DNA of 64,000 bases from CATQHP01 sp965205595 (GTDB lineage: Bacteria; Acidobacteriota; Terriglobia; Bryobacterales; UBA6623), in the NCBI GenBank assembly GCA_965205595.1, contig CBDBHI010000030.1:310001-374000 (forward strand). The letters run 5' to 3'. The notes beneath the pieces were generated by a model. It searched no databases. It was not told the DNA's origin and saw nothing but the letters and a program-made list of their open reading frames with translations. Shown here piece by piece: positions 1 to 8,828 of the stretch; position 1 is the stretch's first letter, and each line of letters begins with the position of its first letter. The position numbers and the translations under genes were made by a program.

Positions 1-362
1 CCCTTACGATGAGCCGGAATTATTCAGTATTTCTAATCCTGTTGTTTATGTTCGGCATCAAGCATCCGCCGACGATGAATGACACCATCTCGCTCGATGC
101 CGTGCGCCGCAAAATCGCCTGGCTACTGGTCGTGACGTTCGCTCTATGTTTCACGCCGGTACCGTTGAAGCTTGACTTCGCGGCGCCAACGGATCAGCCT
201 TCAACCGAAAAGGCCACGAACTCGTCCCCTGATACCGACTTCCCTTTGCCGCCTCCAGCAGCGATGACTACGAATTGCTTTCCGTCGGCCTCGTACGTAC
301 ATGGCGTCGCGAATCCGGCGGCGTTGAGTTCGGTCTCCCACAACACCTCGCCGGTTTCTTGA
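1..362 (+). CDS. C-terminal end of a site-2 protease-like membrane protein (partial)
   Basis: The frame is open from the window edge (first full codon at 3) and reads ...GIKHPPTMND, then basic residues and a hydrophobic helix ending CFTPVP. That resembles the last cytoplasmic segment and last membrane helix of site-2 protease (M50) family proteins. The catalytic HExxH part would lie left of the window. The stop at 360-362 makes the last ~56 codons antisense to the end of the convergent PQQ dehydrogenase gene, so the true end may be near 180-200 with a natural or error-derived frameshift. Family call rests on a short tail only. Confidence 0.5.
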   Translation, partial: LTMSRNYSVFLILLFMFGIKHPPTMNDTISLDAVRRKIAWLLVVTFALCFTPVPLKLDFAAPTDQPSTEKATNSSPDTDFPLPPPAAMTTNCFPSASYVHGVANPAALSSVSHNTSPVS

Positions 363-2080
363 TCGAGGGCCCGCATTTTCTTATCGAACGTTCCGGCCAT
401 AAAGACCAGCCCACCGGCCGTGGCGATCGTCCCCCCATGTGACGGTGTGCCCGTCTTGGGGACGCCTCTTGCCGTCAGCTCCGGAAACTCCCCATTGACC
501 ACGCGCCAAGCAAATTCGCCGCTTTCGAGGTCAACCGCGGTAACGTATCCCCACGGCGGCCTAAACGCCGGGTAGCCCTCTAGGTCCTGGAATTCGCTGC
601 GGTCGGGCAGAGCATAATCGAACTTCTCCTCGGGCGCAGCGGCAAGCTGAATGCGGTTCGTCGTTTCGTCTGAGCTGACAAATAGTCGATTCATATTCGG
701 GTTGTAGCAGCAGCCACCCCACAGCGGTCCTCCGCGAAACCCGGGATGCACCAGCGTTCCGCGCGTGCTCGGCGGGGTGAATAGACCGCCCGCGTCGGTA
801 GAATCCCAGACCTTCGCAACCGCTGCGTGCGCTTCGGGCGAAATGTCGGTAATATCCGCTTTGTGAAAGCCCTGCCGGCTAACCGGTGGGGGCTTCGCCG
901 GAAACGGCTGTGTTGGCCAAAGCTGCTCCCCGCCGACATCAGACATCTTGATTTCGCGTTCTTCAACTGGCCAGACCGGCCAGCCCGTTTCACGATGCAG
1001 AAAGAACAAGAAACCTTGTTTCGTACACTGCGCCACCGCGTCAAACGTGCGGCCGTTTTGAGTCATGCGAATCAACGCCGGCTGCGCGGGCAAGTCGTAG
1101 TCCCAAACATCGTGGTGGACGGTCTGGTAGTACCAGATGCGCTCGCCGGTCTCGGCGTTGAGCGCCAAGACACAATTCCCGAATAGATTCGAGCCGATGC
1201 GGTCTCCGCCATAAAAATCAAAGGCAGGCGAGCCTGTGCCGGCAAAAACGATCCCGCGTTCAACATCGAGGCTCATGCCCGCCCAGTTGTTCGTTCCACC
1301 GACGTGCTTGTAAGCGTTCGGCGGCCATGTCTCGTAGCCGAACTGCCCGGGCCGCGGAGTCGTGTGAAAGATCCAGCGGCGTTTGCCGCTCATGGCGTCA
1401 TAGGCCCGAATGTGACCTGGCGCCTGCGGGTAGGGGCCCTCACCACCGCCGCCGCCAACGATCAAGAGGTCTTTGTACGCGACAACCGGGCTCGTGCATT
1501 TGACGGAAACTCCCGTCATGTCATGGTCGATTTCGAGGTTGAGATCAACCATTCCTTCGACGCCGAAGCTCGCGTCTACTTTGCCGCTCGCCGTGTCAAG
1601 GCTGAAGAGCTTGTTCTGGAATGTAGTAAATATTCGTTTTTCAGATCCGTCGTCTGACTGCCAATAGCAGACGCCCCGGCTGATGCCCGCATTGCGGCGA
1701 CTGCGGCTGCCGGCCAACGGGTCGAAAGTCCAAAGCAGTTCACCGGTCGCCGCCTTCAGCGCTTGCACCTTCACTTGAGCGGTCGTGATGTACATCACGC
1801 CGTCGACGATGATCGGGGTGCACTCCATCGTTGTTTGGGGACGCGTTATCGCGTCGCCGGTGTGGTGGGTCCAAGCCGGCTTCAAACGAGCCACGTTGGA
1901 GCGGTTGATCTGGTCAACCGGTGAAAACCGTGAAGCTCCGGCGGTTCCGCCATAGTGCCGCCATTCGCCGTGGGGGTCGTCCGTTAACCACGTTCGCGGT
2001 CCGGGAAGCGCCGACGAGCGCCCAGCGCCGACTGCCGCGATAGCGGCGGATTTCAAAAAAGTTCTGCGGTTTGCGAGCAT
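194..2080 (-). CDS. PQQ-dependent dehydrogenase (quinoprotein), Tat-exported
   Basis: 628 residues. The N-terminus has a twin-arginine signal (RRTFLKSA followed by a short hydrophobic stretch), so the protein should fold in the cytoplasm and act in the periplasm. The body is an eight-bladed-propeller quinoprotein: repeated tryptophan-docking-like stretches such as ALNAETGERIWYYQ, ALDQETGEVLWETEL and VDLESGEFAW, and a W-R-x-Y-G-G opening typical of glucose/methanol-type quinoproteins. It should oxidise an alcohol or sugar and pass electrons to the respiratory chain; the substrate cannot be read from sequence. There is no C-terminal cytochrome c domain (no CxxCH). It is divergent from the FMN dehydrogenase 46 bp away, suggesting a shared oxidation theme. 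ATG start lies 10 nt after a TATAAT box. Confidence 0.88.
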   Translation of the reverse strand: MLANRRTFLKSAAIAAVGAGRSSALPGPRTWLTDDPHGEWRHYGGTAGASRFSPVDQINRSNVARLKPAWTHHTGDAITRPQTTMECTPIIVDGVMYITTAQVKVQALKAATGELLWTFDPLAGSRSRRNAGISRGVCYWQSDDGSEKRIFTTFQNKLFSLDTASGKVDASFGVEGMVDLNLEIDHDMTGVSVKCTSPVVAYKDLLIVGGGGGEGPYPQAPGHIRAYDAMSGKRRWIFHTTPRPGQFGYETWPPNAYKHVGGTNNWAGMSLDVERGIVFAGTGSPAFDFYGGDRIGSNLFGNCVLALNAETGERIWYYQTVHHDVWDYDLPAQPALIRMTQNGRTFDAVAQCTKQGFLFFLHRETGWPVWPVEEREIKMSDVGGEQLWPTQPFPAKPPPVSRQGFHKADITDISPEAHAAVAKVWDSTDAGGLFTPPSTRGTLVHPGFRGGPLWGGCCYNPNMNRLFVSSDETTNRIQLAAAPEEKFDYALPDRSEFQDLEGYPAFRPPWGYVTAVDLESGEFAWRVVNGEFPELTARGVPKTGTPSHGGTIATAGGLVFMAGTFDKKMRALDQETGEVLWETELNAAGFATPCTYEADGKQFVVIAAGGGKGKSVSGDEFVAFSVEG

Positions 2081-2090
2081 CTGGGGAGTG

Positions 2091-2096
2091 ATTATA
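2091..2096 (-). promoter_or_regulatory. -10 box (TATAAT) of the PQQ dehydrogenase
   Basis: Perfect TATAAT on the minus strand with 10 nt to the ATG at 2080 and no purine-rich ribosome site between, as expected for a leaderless or near-leaderless mRNA. No clear TTGACA -35. Confidence 0.55.
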
Positions 2097-2126
2097 GCTA
2101 AGCAAATCCGCTAAGCTATCAGCGCA

Positions 2127-3305
2127 ATGACACAGGCAATGTACCGGCGTCGATTCCTCCAACACCTGATGGCGTCCCCGCTATTCGCGGCGCTTGCACA
2201 AAGCGCATCGACCGACTTGATTAGCGACCCCGACCAGGCGATCAATCTATTCGACCTCAGAGATGTTGCTCAAAAAAACATCGCTCCCCAACACTGGGGC
2301 TATCTGATGACCGGGTCCGACGACGACGGCACCATCAAAGCCAATCGCGAGGGGTTCGAGCGCTTCCGTATCCGGCCGCGCCGGTTCAACGATGTGAGTA
2401 AGATCGACCAGTCGATCGAAATGTTCGGCCGCAAGTATCCCTCACCCATATTCTTGTCGCCGGCCGGCTCACAAGGAGCTTTTCACGGGGAAGGGGAATT
2501 GGCGACGGCCCGAGCCGCGGGCAAGACAGGCCATCAGATGACGCTATCGACGACGTCTACGACTCCGGTCGGCGACGTCGCCAAGGCATACGGCCATCCC
2601 TTGTGGTTTCAACTCTACCCGACTCCCGAATTTTCCGTGACCGAGGGTCTCATCCGGCGAGCGGAAGATGCCGGGTGTCCGCTGCTGGCACTGACTGTCG
2701 ATTCGGCGACGCACTCCAACCGCGAAACGTTTGACTACTCCGAGCGAGCAAGCGACCTCGACTGCAGCGTTTGCCACAAGTACAAGTTTCCCGAGTCGAT
2801 CGCAAACAAAGCCAACTTCCGCGGCCTCGACGTTTCAATGCTGAAGCAGTTTCAAACGGGCTACAACTGGAAGCTCATCGACCGCATTCGCAAATTCACC
2901 GACATGAAGCTGATGCCCAAGGGCGTGCAAACGCCCGAAGACGCCGAAGATTGTGTGCGCTACGGGATGGACGGCATCTGGGTGTCAAACCATGGCGGCC
3001 GCCAGCTCAACAGTTTGTTCTCCACAATCGAGTCATTGCCCGACATCGTCCAGGCCGTGGGCGGCAAGATTCCGATCCTGATCGACAGCGGCTTCCGGCG
3101 CGGTACGGACGTCTTCAAGGCCCTGGCCATAGGAGCTGATGCGGTCGGCATCGGCCGTCCGTATCTCTGGGGTCTTGGAGCATTTGGCCAAGCGGGAGTC
3201 GAGAAAGTGCTCGACCTGTTCGCGGACGAAATGAGATTCGACATGTCATTGGCCGGCACTCCGACGATCGCCGACATCACAAGCAAATTTGTCGAGCCAC
3301 GCTAA
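2127..3305 (+). CDS. FMN-dependent alpha-hydroxy-acid dehydrogenase/oxidase
   Basis: 392 residues, normal for the L-lactate dehydrogenase/glycolate oxidase family. The TIM-barrel signatures are present: PIFLSPAGSQGAFHGEGE near the first strands, WFQLY, the active-site segment SNHGGRQL (catalytic His and FMN-contact Arg), ILIDSGFRRGTDV and GIGRPYLWG for flavin phosphate binding. The substrate is a 2-hydroxy acid, product a 2-oxo acid. The N-terminus carries RRRFLQHLMASPLFAALA, a Tat-like export signal, unusual for the family but shared with the neighbouring exported quinoprotein. A TAAGCT box 9 nt before the ATG is a possible -10. The stop overlaps the convergent bshB1 stop by 4 nt. Confidence 0.87.
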   Translation: MTQAMYRRRFLQHLMASPLFAALAQSASTDLISDPDQAINLFDLRDVAQKNIAPQHWGYLMTGSDDDGTIKANREGFERFRIRPRRFNDVSKIDQSIEMFGRKYPSPIFLSPAGSQGAFHGEGELATARAAGKTGHQMTLSTTSTTPVGDVAKAYGHPLWFQLYPTPEFSVTEGLIRRAEDAGCPLLALTVDSATHSNRETFDYSERASDLDCSVCHKYKFPESIANKANFRGLDVSMLKQFQTGYNWKLIDRIRKFTDMKLMPKGVQTPEDAEDCVRYGMDGIWVSNHGGRQLNSLFSTIESLPDIVQAVGGKIPILIDSGFRRGTDVFKALAIGADAVGIGRPYLWGLGAFGQAGVEKVLDLFADEMRFDMSLAGTPTIADITSKFVEPR

Positions 3306-4021
3306 ATGCTTTTTACGCCCAAGCGCACGACGTCATCAATGCTCATCGTCTCTTTGGCCACAAACGGCTCACCATATTGCGCGTCAATCAGCATGCCGTA
3401 TGTGCGTGCCGCCGCGCGAATTCGCTCCGCGACCTCGTCTTCGCTTGGAAACAAATCCGCGGCGTCGGCGCGGTCGGCGTACTGCGACCGGTAGCTGAGC
3501 AAAGCCTTGAGTCGCCTCTCGAACTGCGCCGAGATATCAACGACGAAGCTGGGCTTCACGTCGGCGTAAATCGACGCATAAAGAATCTTCCTCGGGCGAT
3601 GCGGTTCGCCGTCAAGCTCAAGCTTTCGAAGTCCCGAGAGAAAGCAGGCCTCGAAGCCAATTTCCGAGCAGCGGTAGTGGTCCGGGTGGCGTGCCTCCCA
3701 GTAGGGGAGAATCACGACCTGCGGCTGCAGCTCGCGAATCTTCGACGCGACAGCAAGCTTCGCCTCGAACGTGTTCTCCAGGTGGGCGTCAGGCAATCCG
3801 GCGTTGTGACGCTCGGCGACAAGCATGATTTTGGCCGCCTCCGCAGCCTCGGAGGCGCGTTGCTCCGCGCTGCCTCGAGTGCCCATTTCGCCGGCCGTCA
3901 AATCGAGAATTGCAGTCCGATAGCCCTTTTCGGCCATTCGAATTAGCGTTCCGCCGCAGGTCTGCTCGACATCGTCACGGTGCGCGCCGATCGCTAGAAC
4001 ATGGGTACGAGCAGCACTCAC
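3302..4021 (-). CDS. bshB1: BshB1-like N-acetylglucosaminyl-malate deacetylase (PIG-L family)
   Basis: 239 residues, the usual BshB1 length. The zinc-binding start motif reads GAHRDDVE (family consensus AHPDD, here Pro to Arg), followed by the BshB1-type DLTAGEMGTRG block and a second zinc/His motif, ARHPDHYRC. Family members deacetylate GlcNAc-malate in bacillithiol synthesis; the link to bacillithiol is inferred because no bshA or bshC is in the window. GTG start overlaps the TGA of the upstream ABC ATPase (GTGA), so translation is probably coupled. The Pro to Arg change next to the catalytic aspartates is odd, but the metal ligands themselves are kept. Confidence 0.78.
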   Translation of the reverse strand: MSAARTHVLAIGAHRDDVEQTCGGTLIRMAEKGYRTAILDLTAGEMGTRGSAEQRASEAAEAAKIMLVAERHNAGLPDAHLENTFEAKLAVASKIRELQPQVVILPYWEARHPDHYRCSEIGFEACFLSGLRKLELDGEPHRPRKILYASIYADVKPSFVVDISAQFERRLKALLSYRSQYADRADAADLFPSEDEVAERIRAAARTYGMLIDAQYGEPFVAKETMSIDDVVRLGVKSI

Positions 4022-4983
4022 TCAGCGTGGTCCTCGCTAAAGCCGCGCCCCGTCTTGCGGATGAACACATCCTTGAGGCTCGGCCTCGAGACGGTCACCG
4101 ACTCGATGCGTGACCCAAACCGCTCCATGATGCGCGCGACCCACCTAGATCCGTCAGCGTGCTCGAATCGGATCGCACCGTCGACAACTTCGGAGTCAAC
4201 CGAGAACTCGGCACGGAGCTGTTCGGAGAGTTCGCCGGGAGCCGATGCTGTCAGCGAGACAACCTCGCCGCCGATTTCGTCTTTGAGCTCAGACGGTGTC
4301 CCATTGCTAATGAGTTTGCCGCGATCGAGAATCGCGAGCCGATCGCAATTGTCAGCTTCGTCGAGCATGTGCGTAGTCAGCAGTACGCTGACGCCTTCAG
4401 AACTTCGCAAGTTTTCGAGGTGTTTCCAGAATTCCAGCCGCACGCCCGGGTCGACGCCCGTACTTGGCTCATCGAGCAGCAGCAGGCGCGGTCGATGCAG
4501 CAAGCCTTTTGCTAGTTCTACCCGGCGCTTCAAACCCCCCGAAAGCGTTGCGACCCGATGATCGCTTCGATCTTTGAGGCCAACTTTCTCGAGGACGTCG
4601 CCGATACGATCTCTGAGACCCGCGCCGTTTAGACCATGTAGATGGCCCTGATGCACAAGGTTTTCAGTGACACTTAGCCGGCTGTCGAGGCTTTGATTCT
4701 GGAATACGACGCCCATCTGTTTTCGGGCTTCGATTGGTTCATCGGCAACGTCGTGTCCAAAGATCCGAGCCCGGCCCTCGTCGGCAATGAGCAGCGTCGA
4801 GAGGATCCGAAATAGCGTGGTCTTGCCACCGCCGTTCGGCCCAAGCAGACCAAAACTCTCACCTGGCTGAACAGCGAATCCTACGCCGTTGAGCGCAACA
4901 ACGTCGCCGTAGCGAAAGACGACATTCGAGACTTCAACGGCGGGTTCTGCGGGCATTAGGCGATCTGTTTTCGACGTTAGCAC
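4018..4983 (-). CDS. ABC transporter ATP-binding protein (DrrA/NodI-like exporter type)
   Basis: Up to 321 residues; ATG at 4956 (MPAEPAVEV) is an alternative start. Walker A is LLGPNGGGKTT, the signature is LSGGLKRR, Walker B is LLLLDEPSTGVDP and the H-loop is LLTTHMLDEADN, so the ATPase should be competent. The ~90-residue C-terminal extension ending DVFIRKTGR is typical of exporter ATPases paired with ABC-2 permeases. No permease gene is adjacent, so the partner must be elsewhere. It follows the degenerate Wzt-like gene by 24 bp and overlaps bshB1 by 4 nt, forming a three-gene unit. Confidence 0.85.
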   Translation of the reverse strand: MLTSKTDRLMPAEPAVEVSNVVFRYGDVVALNGVGFAVQPGESFGLLGPNGGGKTTLFRILSTLLIADEGRARIFGHDVADEPIEARKQMGVVFQNQSLDSRLSVTENLVHQGHLHGLNGAGLRDRIGDVLEKVGLKDRSDHRVATLSGGLKRRVELAKGLLHRPRLLLLDEPSTGVDPGVRLEFWKHLENLRSSEGVSVLLTTHMLDEADNCDRLAILDRGKLISNGTPSELKDEIGGEVVSLTASAPGELSEQLRAEFSVDSEVVDGAIRFEHADGSRWVARIMERFGSRIESVTVSRPSLKDVFIRKTGRGFSEDHAE

Positions 4984-5007
4984 AGGCGTGCCGAACGCCT
5001 GACTGAT

Positions 5008-5979
5008 CTACCTTTCGATCGTGACCTTGGCGCGCAGGTTGGCAACGCCGGCGGTGTAGCGGGCGTCTTCTACTGAGAAGAAAAGCGCTTCCTCGATCCA
5101 GTCGTGAGGGCTGCCGTCGGGCTCGTGTGATGCCACCGTAAGGGTGTATTCCCCTGGACACAGATTGCAGTCGAACTCGAAGCGGACCTGGATTCGCTCG
5201 CCCGCCGCAAGGCGACCCAGCGGGACCCCTTCCAACTCGGTATTGGTGCCATAAACCGTAACCCCCACGCGGCTACGAATCATGATCCCAACGACCGTTT
5301 CCGTAGCTTCTCGGGAAGCGCGCAATATCAGTTCCACGATCGCCGGAGCTCCGCTTTTTAGGTGCGCGACGTTGATTCCTGTTGTGTCGGTAATACGCAC
5401 GCTGTCGAGCACGGTCCGACCGTCACCGTGGTGTTCCGGCGAGGTGTCGTCGTCCGCCGGCGCTAGCTCGATGGTCCGTCGAAGCTCGCGCTCGCGATAA
5501 CGCCCAAAGACGAGGCCGGGGTCTCCACGGTCGACGATTCTTCCCCCATCGAGCGCGACAACTTCGTCGGCATGTCTCTGAAGTAACTCGAGATCATGCG
5601 TGAAGAGCAACACAGCCGTACCAGCGCGCTGTAGCCTATGAAGCTCCGCTAGAAGCGCCGAGCGGCGGGCGCGGTCGACTAAGGCTAGCGAGGGGCCGAC
5701 GAGCAACGCTGCCGGATAGTCTTTAGCGATTTCTCCGATTGAGCGGACCACGGCATCGGGATCAGTTGAATTTAGCGAGGCTTCGACGAGTCGCGCGCCC
5801 TCGGTTTCGACGCTCCCCTCGTCGGGCTTAACAGCGCCGCCGGCCAGCAGCAAGATGTCTTCGGCGCCGCATCCGTTAGGCCCGATTAGGCCGACGAAAA
5901 CTCCCGAAGGTACTGCCCAGTCGACCTCGATTTCCGGGCCGGAACCCAAATACCGAACATTGTCGAATACCACTGGCAT
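5008..5979 (-). CDS. Degenerate ABC ATPase fused to a Wzt-type C-terminal domain
   Basis: 323 residues from the ATG at 5979 (MPVVFDNVRY); upstream codons fall in an intergenic repeat and are rejected. Residues 1-160 align with an ABC ATPase, but Walker A reads GPNGCGAED (invariant Lys and Ser/Thr lost), about 60 residues of the helical/signature region are missing, and the Walker B DE position reads GP in ALLVGPSLALVD. The H-loop LLFTHDLELL survives. Residues ~180-320 match the Wzt_C sugar-binding beta-sandwich (VYGTNT, PGEYTLTVA, FFSVEDARYTAG). It probably cannot hydrolyse ATP and may act as a regulatory or substrate-recognition partner of the next ABC ATPase; that role is inference. Confidence 0.72.
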   Translation of the reverse strand: MPVVFDNVRYLGSGPEIEVDWAVPSGVFVGLIGPNGCGAEDILLLAGGAVKPDEGSVETEGARLVEASLNSTDPDAVVRSIGEIAKDYPAALLVGPSLALVDRARRSALLAELHRLQRAGTAVLLFTHDLELLQRHADEVVALDGGRIVDRGDPGLVFGRYRERELRRTIELAPADDDTSPEHHGDGRTVLDSVRITDTTGINVAHLKSGAPAIVELILRASREATETVVGIMIRSRVGVTVYGTNTELEGVPLGRLAAGERIQVRFEFDCNLCPGEYTLTVASHEPDGSPHDWIEEALFFSVEDARYTAGVANLRAKVTIER

Positions 5980-6019
5980 AGGTGAATTCAGCACAAAAGT
6001 GTAGCAGTGAAGTGGAAGT

Positions 6020-6200
6020 AACCCGCATTTCTCACCACGTGACGAGCGAAAGTGCGTGAGGGGTGCGTCGATACGAGGCGGGCGACGGTCGCCGCGCGGA
6101 GGCGTACTCGACAGTCCGTCGAGCACTCGCGATCGAGCGCAACGAAGTAGTGGCGCACGTGTCGCGTGCTTTCGCCGTCAGGTGGTGAGAAATGTGGGTT
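6020..6200. repeat. Intergenic repeat family 1, copy 1 (palindrome-ended, MITE-like)
   Basis: 181 bp lying between the divergent Wzt-like gene and permease. The ends are imperfect inverted repeats: AACCCGCATTTCTCACCACG at the left and, reading the other strand, AACCCACATTTCTCACCACC at the right. The middle shares GGAGGCGTACTCGACAGT and GTCGAGCAC with the copies at 7644 and 33587. Confidence 0.75.
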
Positions 6201-6251
6201 GGCTCCGCTTCTCAGGTATTTCCCGCCTGCCGGGGCGCACAGGATGGACGT

Positions 6252-6257
6252 TAGAAT
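6252..6257 (+). promoter_or_regulatory. -10 box (TAGAAT) of the APC permease
   Basis: TAGAAT followed by 9 nt and the TTG start at 6267. The same spacing is seen at other genes here, which supports both the box and the TTG start. Confidence 0.4.
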
Positions 6258-6266
6258 GCAGAAAGA

Positions 6267-7645
6267 TTGGAATCCCCCGCCCAAGCACCGAGCCTCGAAC
6301 GTAGGCTCGGCCTCGCCGCCGCAACTGCTGTCGTCGTCTCAAACATGGTCGGCACCGGGATCTTCGCGACCACCGGTTTCCTCGCAGGCGACCTCGGCTC
6401 GCCGAGCTTGGTCATTGGAATCTGGTTCGTCGGGGCAATCTTGGCCGTGATTGGCGCACTTTGCTATTCGGAACTCGGATCAATTTCCCTCGCTCCGGCG
6501 GCGAGTACGTCTACCTGCGAGAGGCTTTCGGACCTACTTGGGGATTTATCGACGGCTGCGTGAGCTTTCTTGCCGGGTTCTCGGCTCCAACAGCAATTGC
6601 CGCGATCGCCATCGCTGCTTACCTGGCCCACTTCGACCCAGCGCTAGACCCGATGAAGCCACAAACCGTTGTCGATCTCGGCATCATTCAGCTCCAGCTG
6701 GGCGGCGGCCAGTTGATCGCTTGCGGAGTGATTGTCGCGCTCTCCCTGCTCAACTTGCTAAATGTCTCGAAAGTTGGCCAGTTTCAAAACTTCTTCACGG
6801 CCGCAAAGCTCGTGGTGTTAGCTCTGTTCCTAGTGCTTGGCTTCTCGGTCGGCACTGGCGACTGGGGTAATTTCTCGCTCGTGGCCGAGCGCACGTCTTC
6901 GTCGTCGATACCGATCCAGTTCGCCGTGAGCCTTGTGTTTGTTTACCTGGGTTATAGCGGCTGGAATGCGGCCGTCTACGTGGCCGAAGAAATTCGGGAC
7001 CCTCGCCGCACTTTGCCCCTGGCCCTTTTGGGCGGCACGTTTCTCGTCACGATTTTCTACGCGCTGTTGAACCTGCTCTACATCTATGCCACCCCGCTTG
7101 AGGAGATGAAGGGCGTCGTTGCCGTCGGCTCACAGGCGGCCGATCGTCTGTTCGGACCCTCGATGGCTGGAATGTTTTCGGCCGCGATGGCATTCTCTCT
7201 GCTCGCTACGGTTAACGCGATGTGTTTGATCGGACCACGGGTGTATTACGCGATGGCCCGCGACGGAGCGTTCTTGTCCGCGGCGGCAAGACTGCACCCT
7301 AAATGGAAAAGCCCATGGGTTTCGGTACTCATGCAGGGCGCCTGCTGCTGCTTGCTAATCATCACTGGAAGTTTCGACGCATTGATCTACTACATCGGGT
7401 TCATGCTGAGCCTGTTCACAGCGCTATCGGTGCTGGCCCTCTATAAGTTCCGCCGTCGCGCCGATTGGCGGAAAACGCCGGCGGTCAGCTTTGCATACCC
7501 GCTTCTGCCGGTCATCTACGTCGTGGCGAATATAGCGATTTTCTGCTTCTTCGTTACCGAACGAGTCCAAGAAGCGTTGTTCGCGGCGCTAACAGTTGGA
7601 ATCGCCGCACTGCTCTACCGCATGAGAACAAAAACGCCGGCGTAG
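6267..7645 (+). CDS. APC-family amino-acid permease, interrupted by a 1-nt frameshift
   Basis: An integral inner-membrane transporter of about 459 residues with ~12 hydrophobic helices. The first helix has the APC motif VSNMVGTGIFATTG. The coding sequence is in two frames: 6267 to ~6484 (ending ALCYSELGS) and ~6483 to 7645 (FPRSGGEYVYLREAFG). Joining them as ELGS-x-FPRSGGEY restores the family consensus if one base is missing near 6482-6484. That is either a real inactivating deletion or a sequencing error. Substrate probably a cationic or neutral amino acid; not determinable. Start taken as TTG at 6267; the ATG at 6244 is in the wrong frame. Confidence 0.8.
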
Positions 7646-7823
7646 CCCACATTTTCCACCAGGCAGCGAGGGAAAGTGCGTGGAAGGTGCGTCGGTACGA
7701 GACGCGCGACACTTGGCGCGCGCAGGCGTACTCGACAGTACGTCGAGCACGGCAAGCGAGCGCAACGATGTATTGGCGCACCTAATGCGTACTTTCACTG
7801 TTGGCTGGTGGGAAATGCGGGCT
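7644..7823. repeat. Intergenic repeat family 1, copy 2
   Basis: 180 bp filling the space between the convergent permease and LRR stops. End inverted repeats: AGCCCACATTTTCCACCAGG and, on the other strand at the right end, AGCCCGCATTTCCCACCAGC. Its first bases overlap the TAG stop of the permease. Shared core: GGCGTACTCGACAGT and GTCGAGCAC. Confidence 0.75.
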
Positions 7824-7829
7824 CGCGTG

Positions 7830-8828
7830 CTACGGAGCGAGATTCGTAGCCCGTTCGATCTCCTTCTGCGGCGCTGCCCAATGGACGTCGAGATCTTCGT
7901 TCGCCGCTCGCAGTTCCGATATTTCTATCTCGCTTAGAGCGGTTTCGGCAAGGTCCAGCAATTCGAGTTGCTTTAACTCCGCGAATACGGCCACCGCTTG
8001 CACATCTATCTTGTTGCAGCGCCACAGTCGTAGCGTTCGCAACTTGGGCAGAGCCTTAAGCGATTTCAGGCCGGCAGCGGTAACTGCTGTCCCGCTGAGG
8101 TTAAGCTCGTTAAGCCCTTTCAGCGGAGCCAATTTTTCCAGGCCCAAATCGGTAACTTTGGAATCGCTGAGATCGAGCGACTCCAGCGTCGTCAGCGCAG
8201 CGAGGTTGCTGAGGTTGAAATCATTAAGCTCGACGCCCCATAAACCGGAGTCGGTGCGCTGCAACCCACCAATCTCTAAATGCTTCAGAGCCGGCAAGAG
8301 GGGTAGCAGTGGCAGAGCGCGGCCACTCATCTTCGCGCCGCCGAACGCCAGCCGTTCAAGCGACGTCAGCGGCGCGAGCTTCTCGAAACCCTCGTCCTCC
8401 ACACGGCTCATTCCGACTCGCAGTGAGCGTAGGCTCGTGATCGCGCTCAAGTGTTCAAAGACTCTGCTGGTGACGTCGGTTCCCTCTAGGTTAAGCTCTT
8501 CGAGACGCCTCCAACCCTTCAGGTAGATGACGGCCGTGTCGGTGATGTAGTCGCAGTAGAACAAGCTCAGTGAGCGGACTTTTTCCAGCCGCTGAAGGTG
8601 CTCGAGGCCGATGTCGCTGATCCATGTGTACGAAAGATCGATTCGCTCAACGTGCGGTAACTCGGCCAAACGAGCCAAATCGTCATCTTTGATCCATGCC
8701 GAAGCCAAATCAATTTCGGTCACGCGGCGTTGGTCGTCGCGAACGTAGCTTCCACCCGCCTCCGTGATCCAGTCCACTTCAGCGGCCGGCGCGGCGAAGC
8801 ACGCGGCTAAAAGGAGCACGAAGATCAA
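7830..8828 (-). CDS. Secreted leucine-rich-repeat protein
   Basis: 332 residues from the TTG at 8828, chosen because it overlaps the upstream TGA as TTGA and is followed directly by a signal peptide (LIFVLLLAACFAAPAAE). The mature part starts with the module VDWITEAGG and continues into about ten 22-25-residue LRRs of the ribonuclease-inhibitor/AMN1 type (LERIDLSYTWISDIGLEHLQ, LESLDLSDSKVTDLGLEKLA, LNELNLSGTAVTAAGLKSLK). The C-terminal cap ends DLDVHW. Likely a periplasmic or surface protein-binding scaffold; the ligand is unknown. Same architecture as each half of the preceding gene. Confidence 0.8.
   Translation of the reverse strand: MIFVLLLAACFAAPAAEVDWITEAGGSYVRDDQRRVTEIDLASAWIKDDDLARLAELPHVERIDLSYTWISDIGLEHLQRLEKVRSLSLFYCDYITDTAVIYLKGWRRLEELNLEGTDVTSRVFEHLSAITSLRSLRVGMSRVEDEGFEKLAPLTSLERLAFGGAKMSGRALPLLPLLPALKHLEIGGLQRTDSGLWGVELNDFNLSNLAALTTLESLDLSDSKVTDLGLEKLAPLKGLNELNLSGTAVTAAGLKSLKALPKLRTLRLWRCNKIDVQAVAVFAELKQLELLDLAETALSEIEISELRAANEDLDVHWAAPQKEIERATNLAP

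Noticed and set aside
6244..6266. ATG at 6244 as the permease start
   Set aside because: Out of frame with the conserved first helix; TTG 6267 is in frame and correctly spaced from TAGAAT.
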